From: CAZROT01 sp964601895
Lineage (GTDB): Bacteria; Pseudomonadota; Gammaproteobacteria; Enterobacterales; Enterobacteriaceae
DNA length: 64,000 bases
Direction of reading: 5' to 3'
Assembly (NCBI GenBank): GCA_964601895.1
Contig: CAZROT010000001.1
Coordinates: forward strand, 62,001-126,000
In this document: positions 35,247 to 44,553 of the stretch, one piece after another
Layout of the letters: each line of letters begins with the position of its first letter
Numbering within the stretch: position 1 is the stretch's first letter
The notes under the pieces: generated by a model
Told to the model about the DNA's origin: nothing
The model's input: the letters and a program-made list of their open reading frames with translations, nothing else
Database searches by the model: none
Program-made: the position numbers and the translations under genes

Positions 35247-35504
35247 CGATTAGTAGGTGAATTGCAAAACTGTGGATTTTCCTGCCCCGTTTTCACGCTC
35301 TGTAGCGTAAAGGTGTTTTTCCGGCAAAAGACAATAATGTCTGTGCCTTGCTGATGGCTTATTGGTGTTACTGATGACGGGCAGGAGTATGAAAAACAGT
35401 GGCTTCATTATCTTCCAAAAGCAATTGCCTTTGCAGGAAGATGCGGGTACAGCCTTGCCACCATGACGGGTGGTTTGTGGAATTAAGACATGCATTGTAT
35501 TTCA
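35247..35504 (-). promoter_or_regulatory. Leader between TPP aptamer and thiM (expression platform)
   Basis: 258-nt transcribed leader. It must hold the expression platform of the riboswitch, but no classical hairpin plus U-run could be picked by eye. An 81-codon minus-strand frame runs through it and ends with RENGAGKSTVLQF, a perfect Walker A pattern but without any other ABC-ATPase sequence. It is treated as chance or a tiny remnant. Confidence 0.4.
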
Positions 35505-35600
35505 CACTTCCTTCGCAGGTATTAACCAGAGCAGGTTGTAAGGGTATTTCTCAGCCAAAATGTCCATACAGACGATATCGGCACCCCCGGTGAAGGTAAT
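35505..35600 (-). promoter_or_regulatory. TPP riboswitch (THI element)
   Basis: On the minus strand the aptamer reads from ACCGGGGGTGCC through the conserved CTGAGA (35554-35549), ACCCTT (35545-35540), CTGGTTAATACC (35529-35518) and GCGAAGGAA (35516-35508). These are the universal pyrimidine- and pyrophosphate-sensing elements of the TPP riboswitch, in the right order and spacing. It would turn off the thiM-thiD-THI5-tenA operon when thiamine pyrophosphate is plentiful. Confidence 0.95.
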
Positions 35601-36615
35601 TCAATTCATAACACTAATTACGTTGATTCACGCTTAAAGCGGCAGTCTGCTGCAATAATTTTTCACGAGCTGTTGCGACAACGTATTACTTACATGCTAA
35701 TGCAGGATAATTACAGAGACGATGTAGCTGTCGGTCTGTCAGCTGATGCTGTTAACACAGATGAAATGCTGAGCTGAATACGGGCTGCATAAGCTCATGT
35801 ACCTTACTGTGAAACTGACAGAAACGCAATGAGATAACTGCTGACAGATTTCAGATTATCCGCATTGTTGAAAATTTTTATATAAATAAAAAACGCTGTT
35901 GCTGACTATTTTTATCTTATTTAGCAATTTCCACTGAATTAATTAACTTAACTGAGAATTAAGATAACAATATTTATATAAATTTTTGACATAAACAGGC
36001 GTAAAATACAATATAAATAAAATAATGATGAAATATGAAACACAGGAAAAATGATAAATCAGTGTTAATTATTTTCTTATTAATATTAATTTAATATTTA
36101 TTAAATCTTTTTATTTTTTCCTGGAATAACAAAACACTGTAAGATAACGCCCATGCAAAAAGACGTGCTGCAAATAAAAGAGATTATATCCATATTAATT
36201 TCATTAGCGTTAGTGATAAGACATTATTACTATTTTAGTCTGATTAGTTAATTTTTTTATCGTTACCTATAACTCCCATATTCGTAATTATTTATTGTCG
36301 CAAAAAATATACATAATTATCTGTTTTAAATACTAAAAAATTTAATTGCTCTCATATTTACTGCTTTTGATAATTTTACGCTGTTCACTTTGCTAAAGTG
36401 AGCGATATTTTATATTAATTTATGTTTATTCAATTATAATCCGCGCCATTTTTTATCCGCACTAATGTAAAAATAATGAGAAATATTTTTTAAAAATAAC
36501 AAATATTATTTCTGTTAAATAATCATATAAGAATCGAATTTTATATTAACAGAATTAATTTTTTTCGCATTTAATTTACTTGGTATAAATATTTTTTATA
36601 TTTCAGGAAATATTG
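35601..36615. other. AT-rich non-coding region upstream of giant toxin 3
   Basis: About 1 kb with no credible gene, extremely AT-rich from 35880 on. It holds the promoter of the thiamine operon (minus) at its left end and the control region of toxin 3 at its right. A TTGACA occurs at 35986-35991, but no well-spaced -10 can be assigned. Such A/T-rich DNA in Enterobacterales is a typical target for H-NS-type silencing of horizontally acquired genes; this is inference. Confidence 0.45.
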
Positions 36616-39600
36616 ATGACAATCAGCGACGATTCCCTGTTTCGGGCAATCACCAGCAGTAATATTAATGACGTGACAACTTATAATCCTGACGCAGACA
36701 ATTCACTTTTTAATTATCTGACTCTTGGTATTCGTTCATTTTATAAAAAATCGCATGCTAATCAGAAAAAAAATGAATATGCAAGATTAACACAATTAAT
36801 TATTGAACAATTTTCACATGATGCAACGGTCAAAAAAATCAGTGTAACACTGAACAATACAGTGCTGACCCTGTCACAAACTGACGCGGGCTATGTTGAA
36901 ATGACCACTGGTAATGAAAAGCAAATCCTGGATATGACGTTAGGAAAGCTTGTTACCAGAATGAAAGTTGACAGGGTGGTACATGCTGCATCCTATGGCA
37001 TACCCGAGAATGAAAGACAGAGTCTTGCCAGCATTGATTTAAAGAGCGCCAATCTCAATGCCATGGACCTGTCAGGTGCGAATCTGTCTTATCTTGATTT
37101 GACTCTCGCTACGCTGACAGGCGCGCAGTTAACAGGTGTTACCCTGACAGACACTATTCTCATCAGGGCTGATTTATCTGAGCTTGATTTATCTGGTCTC
37201 AGCCTCAGCGGTGCTAACCTGACTGGTGCTAATTTAACGCGCGCAAAACTGAACGGTGCTAATCTTGCCGGCGCCGTTCTCACGGGAATTATCCTGACCG
37301 GTGCTAATCTGACCGCAACTGTGCTGACCGGTATGGATCTGCGCGGCGCAAAACTGAACGGTGCTAATCTGTCGGGTCTTGATCTTAGCGGCACTAATCT
37401 GGCCGGCGCTAATCTCACCGAGACTATTCTGACAGGCGCTAAGCTGACAGGAACGAACCTGGCAATGGCTAATCTGTCCGGGCTTGATTTATCTGGCCAG
37501 GACCTGAGTGGCGCTAATCTTACCGGCGCGATTCTGACCGGGGCAAAGCTGACCGGTACTAATCTCACCGGCACTACGCTGACAAGGGCCATTCTGATGG
37601 TGGCTAATCTGTCGGGACTTGATTTGTCTGGCCAGGATCTGAGCGGCGCTAACCTGAGAGGCGCTATTCTGGCCGGAGCAAAGCTTAGCGGTGCTAAACT
37701 GACCGGTGCTAATCTGAGAGGCGCTATCCTGGCAGGTATTGATCTGACCGCAGTTAACCTGTCTGGCTTAGATTTTACCGGCACTAATCTTAGCGGTGCG
37801 AATCTGTCTGGCGTTGATCTTACCGGCACTATCCTCACCGGGGCTAATCTGAGCGGCGCTAATCTGACCGGTGCTAATCTGTCTGGTCTTGATCTGACCG
37901 GTACCATTTTTACCGGGGCTACACTGACGGGAGCTAATCTGTCTGGCCTGGATTTCACCCGTTATCCACAGCTGAAGACAGCGGTAATTACTATGCTGTT
38001 AAATCGGGCTATGCCTGAATTAACCATACTTGGCAACTACGCCTGTACTGATGCGCCCTCATTTACTACCAGTGCTAATCCCGATTATGCAAAAATTATG
38101 GATAAATATAATTTATTCCATAAAACGCCTGAGCGAATAGACGCTGACAAAAAAGCCAACAGCAAAGTGACTGGAATCGAAATAACGGCCAGACGTAACG
38201 GCATATCATGCAACGACCTGGCTACTGTTGCTGGTCATGTGGCTGTTGCTAAAGCGGGTTGCTGCTCTACGTTAGCCTTTGCTGCAGCACATGCATTGAT
38301 GCAGCACAATCAGCACAACCTGCGTATCGAGGTAGTCGCTCGTTTTGCCCAGCATAATCGCACTCATTACTTCGTGATAATCGGTCGTGCCGCGGGAAGT
38401 AATATTGCATCTCCGTCGACGTGGGGGATGGATGCACGCGTCGTGGATCCCTGGTCTATGACGCTTGGCGGGCCGCTTTTGGGCGATGCCATCAATGCAC
38501 CCACTAACATATGGCCACCCAATAAATCCCTGTTTGACAGTGCCATCCCATCAGGAACACCACTGAAACCGGCGGGTGCCCTCGGTGATATTTCCTCGGT
38601 TGAGCATTGGCAATGGAGTGAAACTGATCTGCAGAAGCTTTCCGCCGAAATAAAGGAAAAATTAAAAACTGCGGATACTCAGGAAGACGCTGACGAGTCA
38701 AGGTGGGTGGTTCAGCTGGATGGCGATGACATTACCGTGGATGCAGTCAAAGCGCTGATTAAGAAGCATCCCAGAAACAGTGAATTGATACAGAGTCCAT
38801 CTGATTTTGCCAGTGAAATGAACCGTAGCCTGAAGTGGGATTATCAGCGCCAGATGCTGGTCTGGAGCGCACTATCTCCACCACAGCGCAGGTTAAAAAT
38901 TCTCCTGGTCGGACATGGTACTTACCACGGTGAAGAGGGAGCAGCGACGTTTGGTAGCCGGTCTTCTGACCTGTTAAAAAACGATTTAAGAAAGCTGCTG
39001 TCAGGTATCACACCGGGAAGTACGCAACAGATAGATATTACGCTGGTGGGTTGTCGACTGGGGGCTGATACCTCACATGAAAGTCTGCCACAGCAGCTGG
39101 CAGACCTGCTGTTGCAACGAGGCCGGGAGCTTTTCATTAATGCCGATAATCTGCGCCTCAGTGCTTACCAGTACGACATTAAGGTCATGCCGGATGGTAA
39201 AAAAAGCATCTATATCCCCGCTGAAGGATGGATTACCCGGCAGGAGGCCATAGCGGCAAATGAACAGTACAAATTTGCCTGGCGTTATGACAGCACCACA
39301 GAGCGCATGGTCTGTGAAGTCAATACTGCCAGACTGATGGATCAGGTGGACAGGCTCTTTTACAGAAAAGTTTTATTCCATGAATTATCTTTTTATGAAA
39401 AACAGCTGGTGTTACGCGTTCTGCAACCTCAAGAGATTAACGCGCTGAGCCAGCAGAACGAAGATGGCAGGGTTTTGCATAAAGCGCTGCAGGAAATGGC
39501 GGTAAAATTTACCGATTCCGCACAGGGGGTGATTGATGGAAATAAAGCGCTGCACCAGATACTGGATAGCGATGCAGCGGCGCTTGATGAGCTGGCGCAC

Positions 39601-42600
39601 AAGGTCGGTCTTTCTGGTGATATCGACGCTGATAAACGGGCAGGTGAGCAGGTGCTGCGCGTCATGCAGCAGTCCGTCGATGCTGACGTAACGGTACCTG
39701 CCGACAGCTATACCCAACGGTCACTGGGACGCCGGGCGCGTCTGGTAAAAAAGGTACAGACTTTTCTGGGGCATGCGAGTAATACGATACTGGGTCTGGG
39801 GAGTATTGCTGCAATCTGCCGTCTTAAGGTGATTAATTATCGCCTGAACAACGAAAAACTCAGTGCTGAAGAAAGAGCAAAACTACGCAGCGAAGAAGCA
39901 CTGACGATAGCAGAATTGGGCGCTGATTTTAGCGATGAAATCAACAGCCTGATTTACGGCAGAGTTTCTGCTAAACCTGCTGGTAACACGGTAAAATCGC
40001 TGAATCCGCCAGCGTCTTCATCACAGGCAGCGCGTCTGACGCTGGGAAAACGTATTGCCGGTGGCCTGCGCAGTTTTAATGCAACCAGCGCACTGAAGGC
40101 AGTCGGCACCCTCCTGTCTGTGGTGGGTACGGGTCTTGCCTGGTATGGTGTGCATACGGCAATTCAGGAGCTTAAAGAGCTCACGGAGATGCCAGGCGCT
40201 GACACTGATGCAGAACTGAAAAACAGAATAACGCAGCTGCGCGTTAATCTGGGTGTCAACATTGCAACTGCTATCATCAGTAGCCTTCTGACCGGCGCTG
40301 CCGTAGTAAATCTCATTGGCAGTGCTGGCGCTGCCTTCAGTGTGGCGATTATGGCGAGCGTGGCTAAAATAACCGCTACCTTCCTGTCGGTAGCAGGGCC
40401 CATAGGAGGTGCGATACTGGCAGGTGCTTTTATCGGGTTGTGGATTTATAACGGTATTAAAACCGTGCAGCAATTTTCCCAGCATATGGAACTGAGTGGA
40501 TGGGATGAATTCCAGCTGGGGGTAGGATCGCTTGTTGGCTATGTGCCTGAATATCTGCAGCAGGAATATGATCTTAATAAGCTTAAAGCGGCGCTAAAAA
40601 AAGTAGTACAGCTGGAAATAACCGGTGTTTTCCTCAGCCATCCTGATGTTAAGACAGTACATCATCCGTTTCTTCCTGAGATTGTGTATAACAATATCGC
40701 CCACGAGGAAAGTATTGACAGCAGGTTATACCTGTTATCGCCTGGAGCCGCATTATTCACTGAACTGGCGATGTTAATATTCAGGAAACCGCTTACGCCC
40801 GTAGCGAGCGGATATCGTGCTCTTGATATCAACATGAATACCCAAAGCTATCTGGCGTTGTCATCTTCTGAAGGCTCATTAGAAGAAAGTGCCAGAAATA
40901 TTGATCCCAGTGAATTCATTCATGCACGCAAGACATATTATCAGGTTCAGGACATTGCTGTATCACCTGAAGTTTCAGGCACATTCGTCAAAACGGGTCT
41001 GGCGATGGAGGGCAGGGTAACAGGAGAGATAACCTCTGGTACCCGGTTAAATGCCGCAATCGGACAATGGCTTGCTGACGACACCCGGGATAACCTGCGG
41101 GTGCAGTTACCTGATAATCGTGTTGTTATGCTTAAGGGAAAGGAAAAAAGTTTAACGCCTGTGACATCTCCTGATGAGAAGCAAGCGGTAGCACCACCAG
41201 TAACCACGAGCACAGGATTCAATTCCGGTGTCTTTGTCAATGAAACAGATTATCTGACGTTGTTCTGCCTTGATCCAGGCACCCGGATTATCAGTTTTTT
41301 CAAATACCGCAAACAACATGACGGTAGTTACCAGCTGGATGTCAGCTTTTCTCAAATCTTACCCACGAAGTTTACGCTGCCACAGAATACAGAAAGTTCC
41401 GGTATCTTCTTTCAGGATCTGGATGGAGATGGCCTGGCGGATCTGGTGGTGGTCAATGAAGATGGCAGTCTTCAGGTTGCCCGTCAGAAACGGGACGGGA
41501 CCTTTATTCATACGGAGGAATTCAGTCTTTATCGTGCAAAAGATGCCAGGGGCAATCCAGAAAACCTGTCTTTCTCCGGGCAAAAAATACTGGGTTTTTG
41601 TGGCACAAAGCGGACTTTGTACTCAAAAGACAGCAGTAAGCAGGAGGTATATGCGTACACCGTTGTCTCCAGTGCAGAGCGCGACTATCAAGTCACCTGG
41701 GTGAATCTGAATATTGCAGCGACCCTTCCCGAAGATAAAAAAGACAGAGTCGATCGTTTTGTGGCTTCTTCCAGCACCAGCGCAGGTCATTTTATGTTCC
41801 GTCTCGGTGGAGGCAGGAGAAAAATAGTCACAGGAGGAGTGAATAATGACAGCTTCTTTGTGCTGGATAGTAAAACTTACTGCACACTGCACGGGAACGC
41901 GGGGAGTAACACCCTCAATTTCAGTGAATTAGATACGAAAAATAGTGGCTGGGGAGTGACTGTGGCAAATAACATGGTGTCCCACAATTACCATGTATTT
42001 GTCTCTTTTTCAAACATAAAAAATTTCGTCGGCACATCAGTACGGGATGACATCAACGGAGACGATGATGACAATGTTATCGATGGGGTAAGCGGTACCG
42101 ATATTATTAATGGCGGCAAGGGTAATGATGTCATCAAAGGGGTTAACGGAATATTTGCCGGCGGCCTCGGTATTGATAGCTATGAATTACGCCGCGAGAC
42201 TGCATCGGGTGTCAACTCTGTTCTTCTTGTTGAAGACTACAGTCTGGGCGAAGACAGTCATGTCAGCCTTGATTATCGCAGTGATGAAATTGCCTACATG
42301 GTGCCTTATGTCGATGAAGGAAAAACACATCTTCGTATTGGCTTAAAGACTGGCAGGCAATACACCTTACACAATTTTTATTCCAATGAACACGCCTCTG
42401 AAGGCCAGGCATCAGCATGGCATATCACCACAGCAGATGGTTTTCGCTTTCGCCTGCAAACGGCAGCAGCACTACCCGCTGATATGGCACGCACTGGCAG
42501 TCCTGTCAGTGGTATCCCTGTTTTCTTCCAGGGGACCATGAGGGAAGAAGAGCGGGCTCAGGCCAGCGTTAATTTTTACGCAGGGGATGAAAATACGGCG

Positions 42601-43734
42601 GGTGATCGCGTTGAAATAACCGAAATAGTCGCTGGTCATGAAAAAAAGCGTGAAATACGGTTACCTTCACCGTTGTTTACGCTGGCACTGCATCATTGTG
42701 GCATGCGCGGTGTGATAACCGGATCACGCAGGTCAGAACGCCTGACAGGTGCCGGTGGTGTTACGTTGAAAGGAAATGGCGGGGCAGATAGCTATGTTAT
42801 CGAACAATTTCCTGGCGGTGTTGTGCGCGTAGATAATCATGATGATGCACCCCTGCCTTTACAGGATACCCTTATCCTGCCATGGGCGCTGTCACGGACA
42901 GCACTGTCTGTTGAGGGCAGTGATATTGTTCTTAGCAGCACCGGCAATTCTGAAAATCAGGTTAAGGTTTGTCTGGTTGATTTCATAAGTAATGTCAAAT
43001 CGCGTCATCTTGCGGTGCGTGGCTCCTTTGGAGAATCATATCAACTGGATATCACTGCCGGTGGTGTGGCTTATCTGGCCAGTGGAGCACTGGCGCTGGA
43101 TAAGCAGGACAGATTGGTGTTGCTCAGTGCATCACAGGGAGGCCTTAACCTGGACGGCCGTGGTCGTGACCTGTCAGTCAGCAGCCAGTTGACCGTGCTG
43201 GTGGATAGCAGCGGCAAAGGTAATAAATTGTATGGTACTGAAAATGCGCGTAATTATCTGCAGGCTTTTGCTGGAGATAATCACCTGTACGGCGGCTCTC
43301 TGGCAGATGAGCTGCATGGTGGCACAGGCAACAATCATATGGCAGGTAAGGGTGGTGACGATGCTTATTACGTAGAGCGTAGTGCCACCATTCTGGATAC
43401 GGGAGGCGAAGACAGGCTGATACTTGAAGCTGCAACAGGAACAGCGCAGGAAGAGCTCTGGTTTGACAGAACGATAGAGGATAATCTGCGCATCCGTTTT
43501 CGCAGTGACCGCAGCAGGACCATCATTGTACAGGGTTATTATGCCAGCCCTGCGCAGAAAATTGAGCACATCGCCATGAATGGTGTATGGCTAAGTGGCA
43601 CAGACATCGATAACATGGTCATCGCCATGTCAATGGTCCAGGAATTCGCTGATCAAATGACCATGAGAAGCAACAGTGTGCTGGCTGATGCGCTGGGCCG
43701 ATGGAGCACCATGATAGCGGTGTCAGCGGCATAG
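36616..43734 (+). CDS. Giant modular RTX toxin 3: pentapeptide-repeat helix, papain/transglutaminase-like domain, C80 autoprotease, pore-like region, RTX repeats
   Basis: 2,372 residues from the ATG at 36616 (AGGA 7 nt upstream; a TTG one codon earlier is open but less likely). Residues ~139-450: about 60 pentapeptide repeats (LTGANLSGLDL pattern), a right-handed beta-helix. Residues ~520-640: Cys549-Cys550 (KAGCCSTLAF), His584 (RTHYFVIIGR) and Asp611 (RVVDPWSM), a cysteine protease/deamidase-like triad. Residues ~700-880: C80 autoprotease, His767 (LVGHGTY) and Cys813 (LVGCRLG). Residues ~1159-1279: hydrophobic pore-like region ending LWIYNGIKTVQQF. Residues ~1597-1619: calcium motif FQDLDGDGLADLVVVNEDG. 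RTX repeats at ~1806-1858 and ~2225-2255. From the linker DLQKLSAEIKEKLKT onward it is a paralogue of toxin 1. No signal peptide or local secretion genes. The cargo enzyme class is inferred from three motifs only. Confidence 0.8.
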   Translation: MTISDDSLFRAITSSNINDVTTYNPDADNSLFNYLTLGIRSFYKKSHANQKKNEYARLTQLIIEQFSHDATVKKISVTLNNTVLTLSQTDAGYVEMTTGNEKQILDMTLGKLVTRMKVDRVVHAASYGIPENERQSLASIDLKSANLNAMDLSGANLSYLDLTLATLTGAQLTGVTLTDTILIRADLSELDLSGLSLSGANLTGANLTRAKLNGANLAGAVLTGIILTGANLTATVLTGMDLRGAKLNGANLSGLDLSGTNLAGANLTETILTGAKLTGTNLAMANLSGLDLSGQDLSGANLTGAILTGAKLTGTNLTGTTLTRAILMVANLSGLDLSGQDLSGANLRGAILAGAKLSGAKLTGANLRGAILAGIDLTAVNLSGLDFTGTNLSGANLSGVDLTGTILTGANLSGANLTGANLSGLDLTGTIFTGATLTGANLSGLDFTRYPQLKTAVITMLLNRAMPELTILGNYACTDAPSFTTSANPDYAKIMDKYNLFHKTPERIDADKKANSKVTGIEITARRNGISCNDLATVAGHVAVAKAGCCSTLAFAAAHALMQHNQHNLRIEVVARFAQHNRTHYFVIIGRAAGSNIASPSTWGMDARVVDPWSMTLGGPLLGDAINAPTNIWPPNKSLFDSAIPSGTPLKPAGALGDISSVEHWQWSETDLQKLSAEIKEKLKTADTQEDADESRWVVQLDGDDITVDAVKALIKKHPRNSELIQSPSDFASEMNRSLKWDYQRQMLVWSALSPPQRRLKILLVGHGTYHGEEGAATFGSRSSDLLKNDLRKLLSGITPGSTQQIDITLVGCRLGADTSHESLPQQLADLLLQRGRELFINADNLRLSAYQYDIKVMPDGKKSIYIPAEGWITRQEAIAANEQYKFAWRYDSTTERMVCEVNTARLMDQVDRLFYRKVLFHELSFYEKQLVLRVLQPQEINALSQQNEDGRVLHKALQEMAVKFTDSAQGVIDGNKALHQILDSDAAALDELAHKVGLSGDIDADKRAGEQVLRVMQQSVDADVTVPADSYTQRSLGRRARLVKKVQTFLGHASNTILGLGSIAAICRLKVINYRLNNEKLSAEERAKLRSEEALTIAELGADFSDEINSLIYGRVSAKPAGNTVKSLNPPASSSQAARLTLGKRIAGGLRSFNATSALKAVGTLLSVVGTGLAWYGVHTAIQELKELTEMPGADTDAELKNRITQLRVNLGVNIATAIISSLLTGAAVVNLIGSAGAAFSVAIMASVAKITATFLSVAGPIGGAILAGAFIGLWIYNGIKTVQQFSQHMELSGWDEFQLGVGSLVGYVPEYLQQEYDLNKLKAALKKVVQLEITGVFLSHPDVKTVHHPFLPEIVYNNIAHEESIDSRLYLLSPGAALFTELAMLIFRKPLTPVASGYRALDINMNTQSYLALSSSEGSLEESARNIDPSEFIHARKTYYQVQDIAVSPEVSGTFVKTGLAMEGRVTGEITSGTRLNAAIGQWLADDTRDNLRVQLPDNRVVMLKGKEKSLTPVTSPDEKQAVAPPVTTSTGFNSGVFVNETDYLTLFCLDPGTRIISFFKYRKQHDGSYQLDVSFSQILPTKFTLPQNTESSGIFFQDLDGDGLADLVVVNEDGSLQVARQKRDGTFIHTEEFSLYRAKDARGNPENLSFSGQKILGFCGTKRTLYSKDSSKQEVYAYTVVSSAERDYQVTWVNLNIAATLPEDKKDRVDRFVASSSTSAGHFMFRLGGGRRKIVTGGVNNDSFFVLDSKTYCTLHGNAGSNTLNFSELDTKNSGWGVTVANNMVSHNYHVFVSFSNIKNFVGTSVRDDINGDDDDNVIDGVSGTDIINGGKGNDVIKGVNGIFAGGLGIDSYELRRETASGVNSVLLVEDYSLGEDSHVSLDYRSDEIAYMVPYVDEGKTHLRIGLKTGRQYTLHNFYSNEHASEGQASAWHITTADGFRFRLQTAAALPADMARTGSPVSGIPVFFQGTMREEERAQASVNFYAGDENTAGDRVEITEIVAGHEKKREIRLPSPLFTLALHHCGMRGVITGSRRSERLTGAGGVTLKGNGGADSYVIEQFPGGVVRVDNHDDAPLPLQDTLILPWALSRTALSVEGSDIVLSSTGNSENQVKVCLVDFISNVKSRHLAVRGSFGESYQLDITAGGVAYLASGALALDKQDRLVLLSASQGGLNLDGRGRDLSVSSQLTVLVDSSGKGNKLYGTENARNYLQAFAGDNHLYGGSLADELHGGTGNNHMAGKGGDDAYYVERSATILDTGGEDRLILEAATGTAQEELWFDRTIEDNLRIRFRSDRSRTIIVQGYYASPAQKIEHIAMNGVWLSGTDIDNMVIAMSMVQEFADQMTMRSNSVLADALGRWSTMIAVSAA
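37030..37965 (+). repeat. 15-bp-periodic coding repeats (pentapeptide repeats of toxin 3)
   Basis: Roughly 60 tandem 15-bp units coding for A(N/K)LTG-, GLDLS- and similar pentapeptides. Longer near-copies (LSGLDLSGQDLSGANL occurs twice, ~37,480 and ~37,610) indicate recent tandem duplication within the array. The repeats lie wholly inside the toxin 3 gene and are amino-acid repeats, not a CRISPR array. Confidence 0.9.
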
Positions 43735-43779
43735 ATTGCAGGCTCAATCCTGAACCAATTTGTTGTGTGACTTTTTCAC

Positions 43780-43815
43780 TATAATAATGAAACAAAGTTA
43801 CCGACAGACAGGAGG
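43780..43815 (+). promoter_or_regulatory. -10 box and ribosome-binding site of the MazE/MazF-like pair
   Basis: A consensus TATAAT at 43780-43785 and a perfect AGGAGG at 43810-43815 precede the antitoxin ATG at 43821. No well-spaced -35 box is evident. It lies 46 bp after the toxin 3 stop codon, so the pair has its own promoter. Confidence 0.5.
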
Positions 43816-43820
43816 CAACT

Positions 43821-44093
43821 ATGGCTTTAACACGTTTACGCCAGCAGGGTGGAGCAGTTGTTCTGACCATTCCAGGTGATATTGCGGCAATCATGGGCTG
43901 GCGTGTTGGCACTGAACTGGATGTCAAGGCTTCTGGCGAAGCGGTGAGTATTCATCCTGTAAAGCGGGTTGCTCGTGGCCGAAAATCCCTGACAGACCTG
44001 CTGAATGGCATCAACGAAAAAGAAATTGCCCGCTTCAATGAAGAGATGAGAGATGACCTGGCATCCATACCCGCAGGCAGGGAAGCGATTTAA
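43821..44093 (+). CDS. MazE/PemI/ChpS-like antitoxin
   Basis: 90-residue protein with an N-terminal AbrB/MazE-type DNA-binding fold (RLRQQGGAVVLTIPGDIAAIMGWRVGTELDV) and an acidic, flexible C-terminal tail (GINEKEIARFNEEMRDDLA) that would wrap around the toxin. It would neutralise the mRNA interferase and repress its own operon. The stop codon overlaps the start of the toxin gene (TAATG), the usual coupling. Intact, while its partner is frameshifted. Confidence 0.85.
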   Translation: MALTRLRQQGGAVVLTIPGDIAAIMGWRVGTELDVKASGEAVSIHPVKRVARGRKSLTDLLNGINEKEIARFNEEMRDDLASIPAGREAI

Positions 44094-44456
44094 TGGCGCC
44101 AGCTCGAAGAATTCCGGCAAAAGGTGAGATTTGGTATGTAGATGGAGACCCCGTAACCGGTCATGAATTTAAGGGCGCACATTATTACCTTGTGCTGTCA
44201 CAACGTGATCTGGTCAAGGCCCTGGGAACGGCTATTTGCGTGCCAATTACCAGCGGGGGTGATAAACCACGCTCACAGGCTGTCACTGTTTATATTGACA
44301 GCGGAAGTACCGATAAAGGCAATGTAACAGGTCTGCCATCAGGTGCGGGCACTGGATTTCAGTTCCCGTAGCGCGCTTTATAAAGCAACAGCCTGTTCAC
44401 CTGTTACAGACGAAATACTGGCAAAGGTCATAGACCTGCTGGACCCCATAGTGTGA
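44093..44456 (+). pseudogene. MazF/PemK/ChpB-like mRNA interferase, frameshifted
   Basis: The first ~84 residues are typical for MazF-family endoribonucleases: KGEIWYVDGDPVTGHEFKGAHYYLVLSQ, AICVPITSGG and GNVTGL. The frame then slides into 8 unrelated residues and a stop at 44371. In the +1 frame the missing end follows directly: CHQVRALDFSSRSALYK, then DEILAKVIDLLDPIV and a stop at 44454-44456, matching the NQVRxLDxxxR motif of the family. A net +1/-2 change near 44330 therefore broke the gene. The truncated product lacks the conserved C-terminal strand and should be inactive. Confidence 0.88.
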
Positions 44457-44553
44457 TAACTAAAAGATAATGGTACGAGTCAGCTGCCCATGCTGTATCC
44501 ATGAGCAGCTGTGAGGGATAAAGCAGGGCAGTAACCCGATTAATGCGCAGCTA

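Noticed and set aside
35250..35495. 81-codon frame in the thiM leader with a Walker A-like ENGAGKST
   Set aside because: Only the eight-residue motif fits; nothing else resembles an ABC ATPase and the frame lies in the riboswitch leader.
37089..37958. 289-codon minus-strand frame rich in Pro/Val repeats
   Set aside because: Antisense reading of the pentapeptide-repeat DNA of toxin 3; the repeat structure keeps the opposite frame open by chance.
37030..37965. Regular short DNA repeats that might suggest a CRISPR array
   Set aside because: Period is 15 bp without spacers and the repeats encode in-frame pentapeptides.
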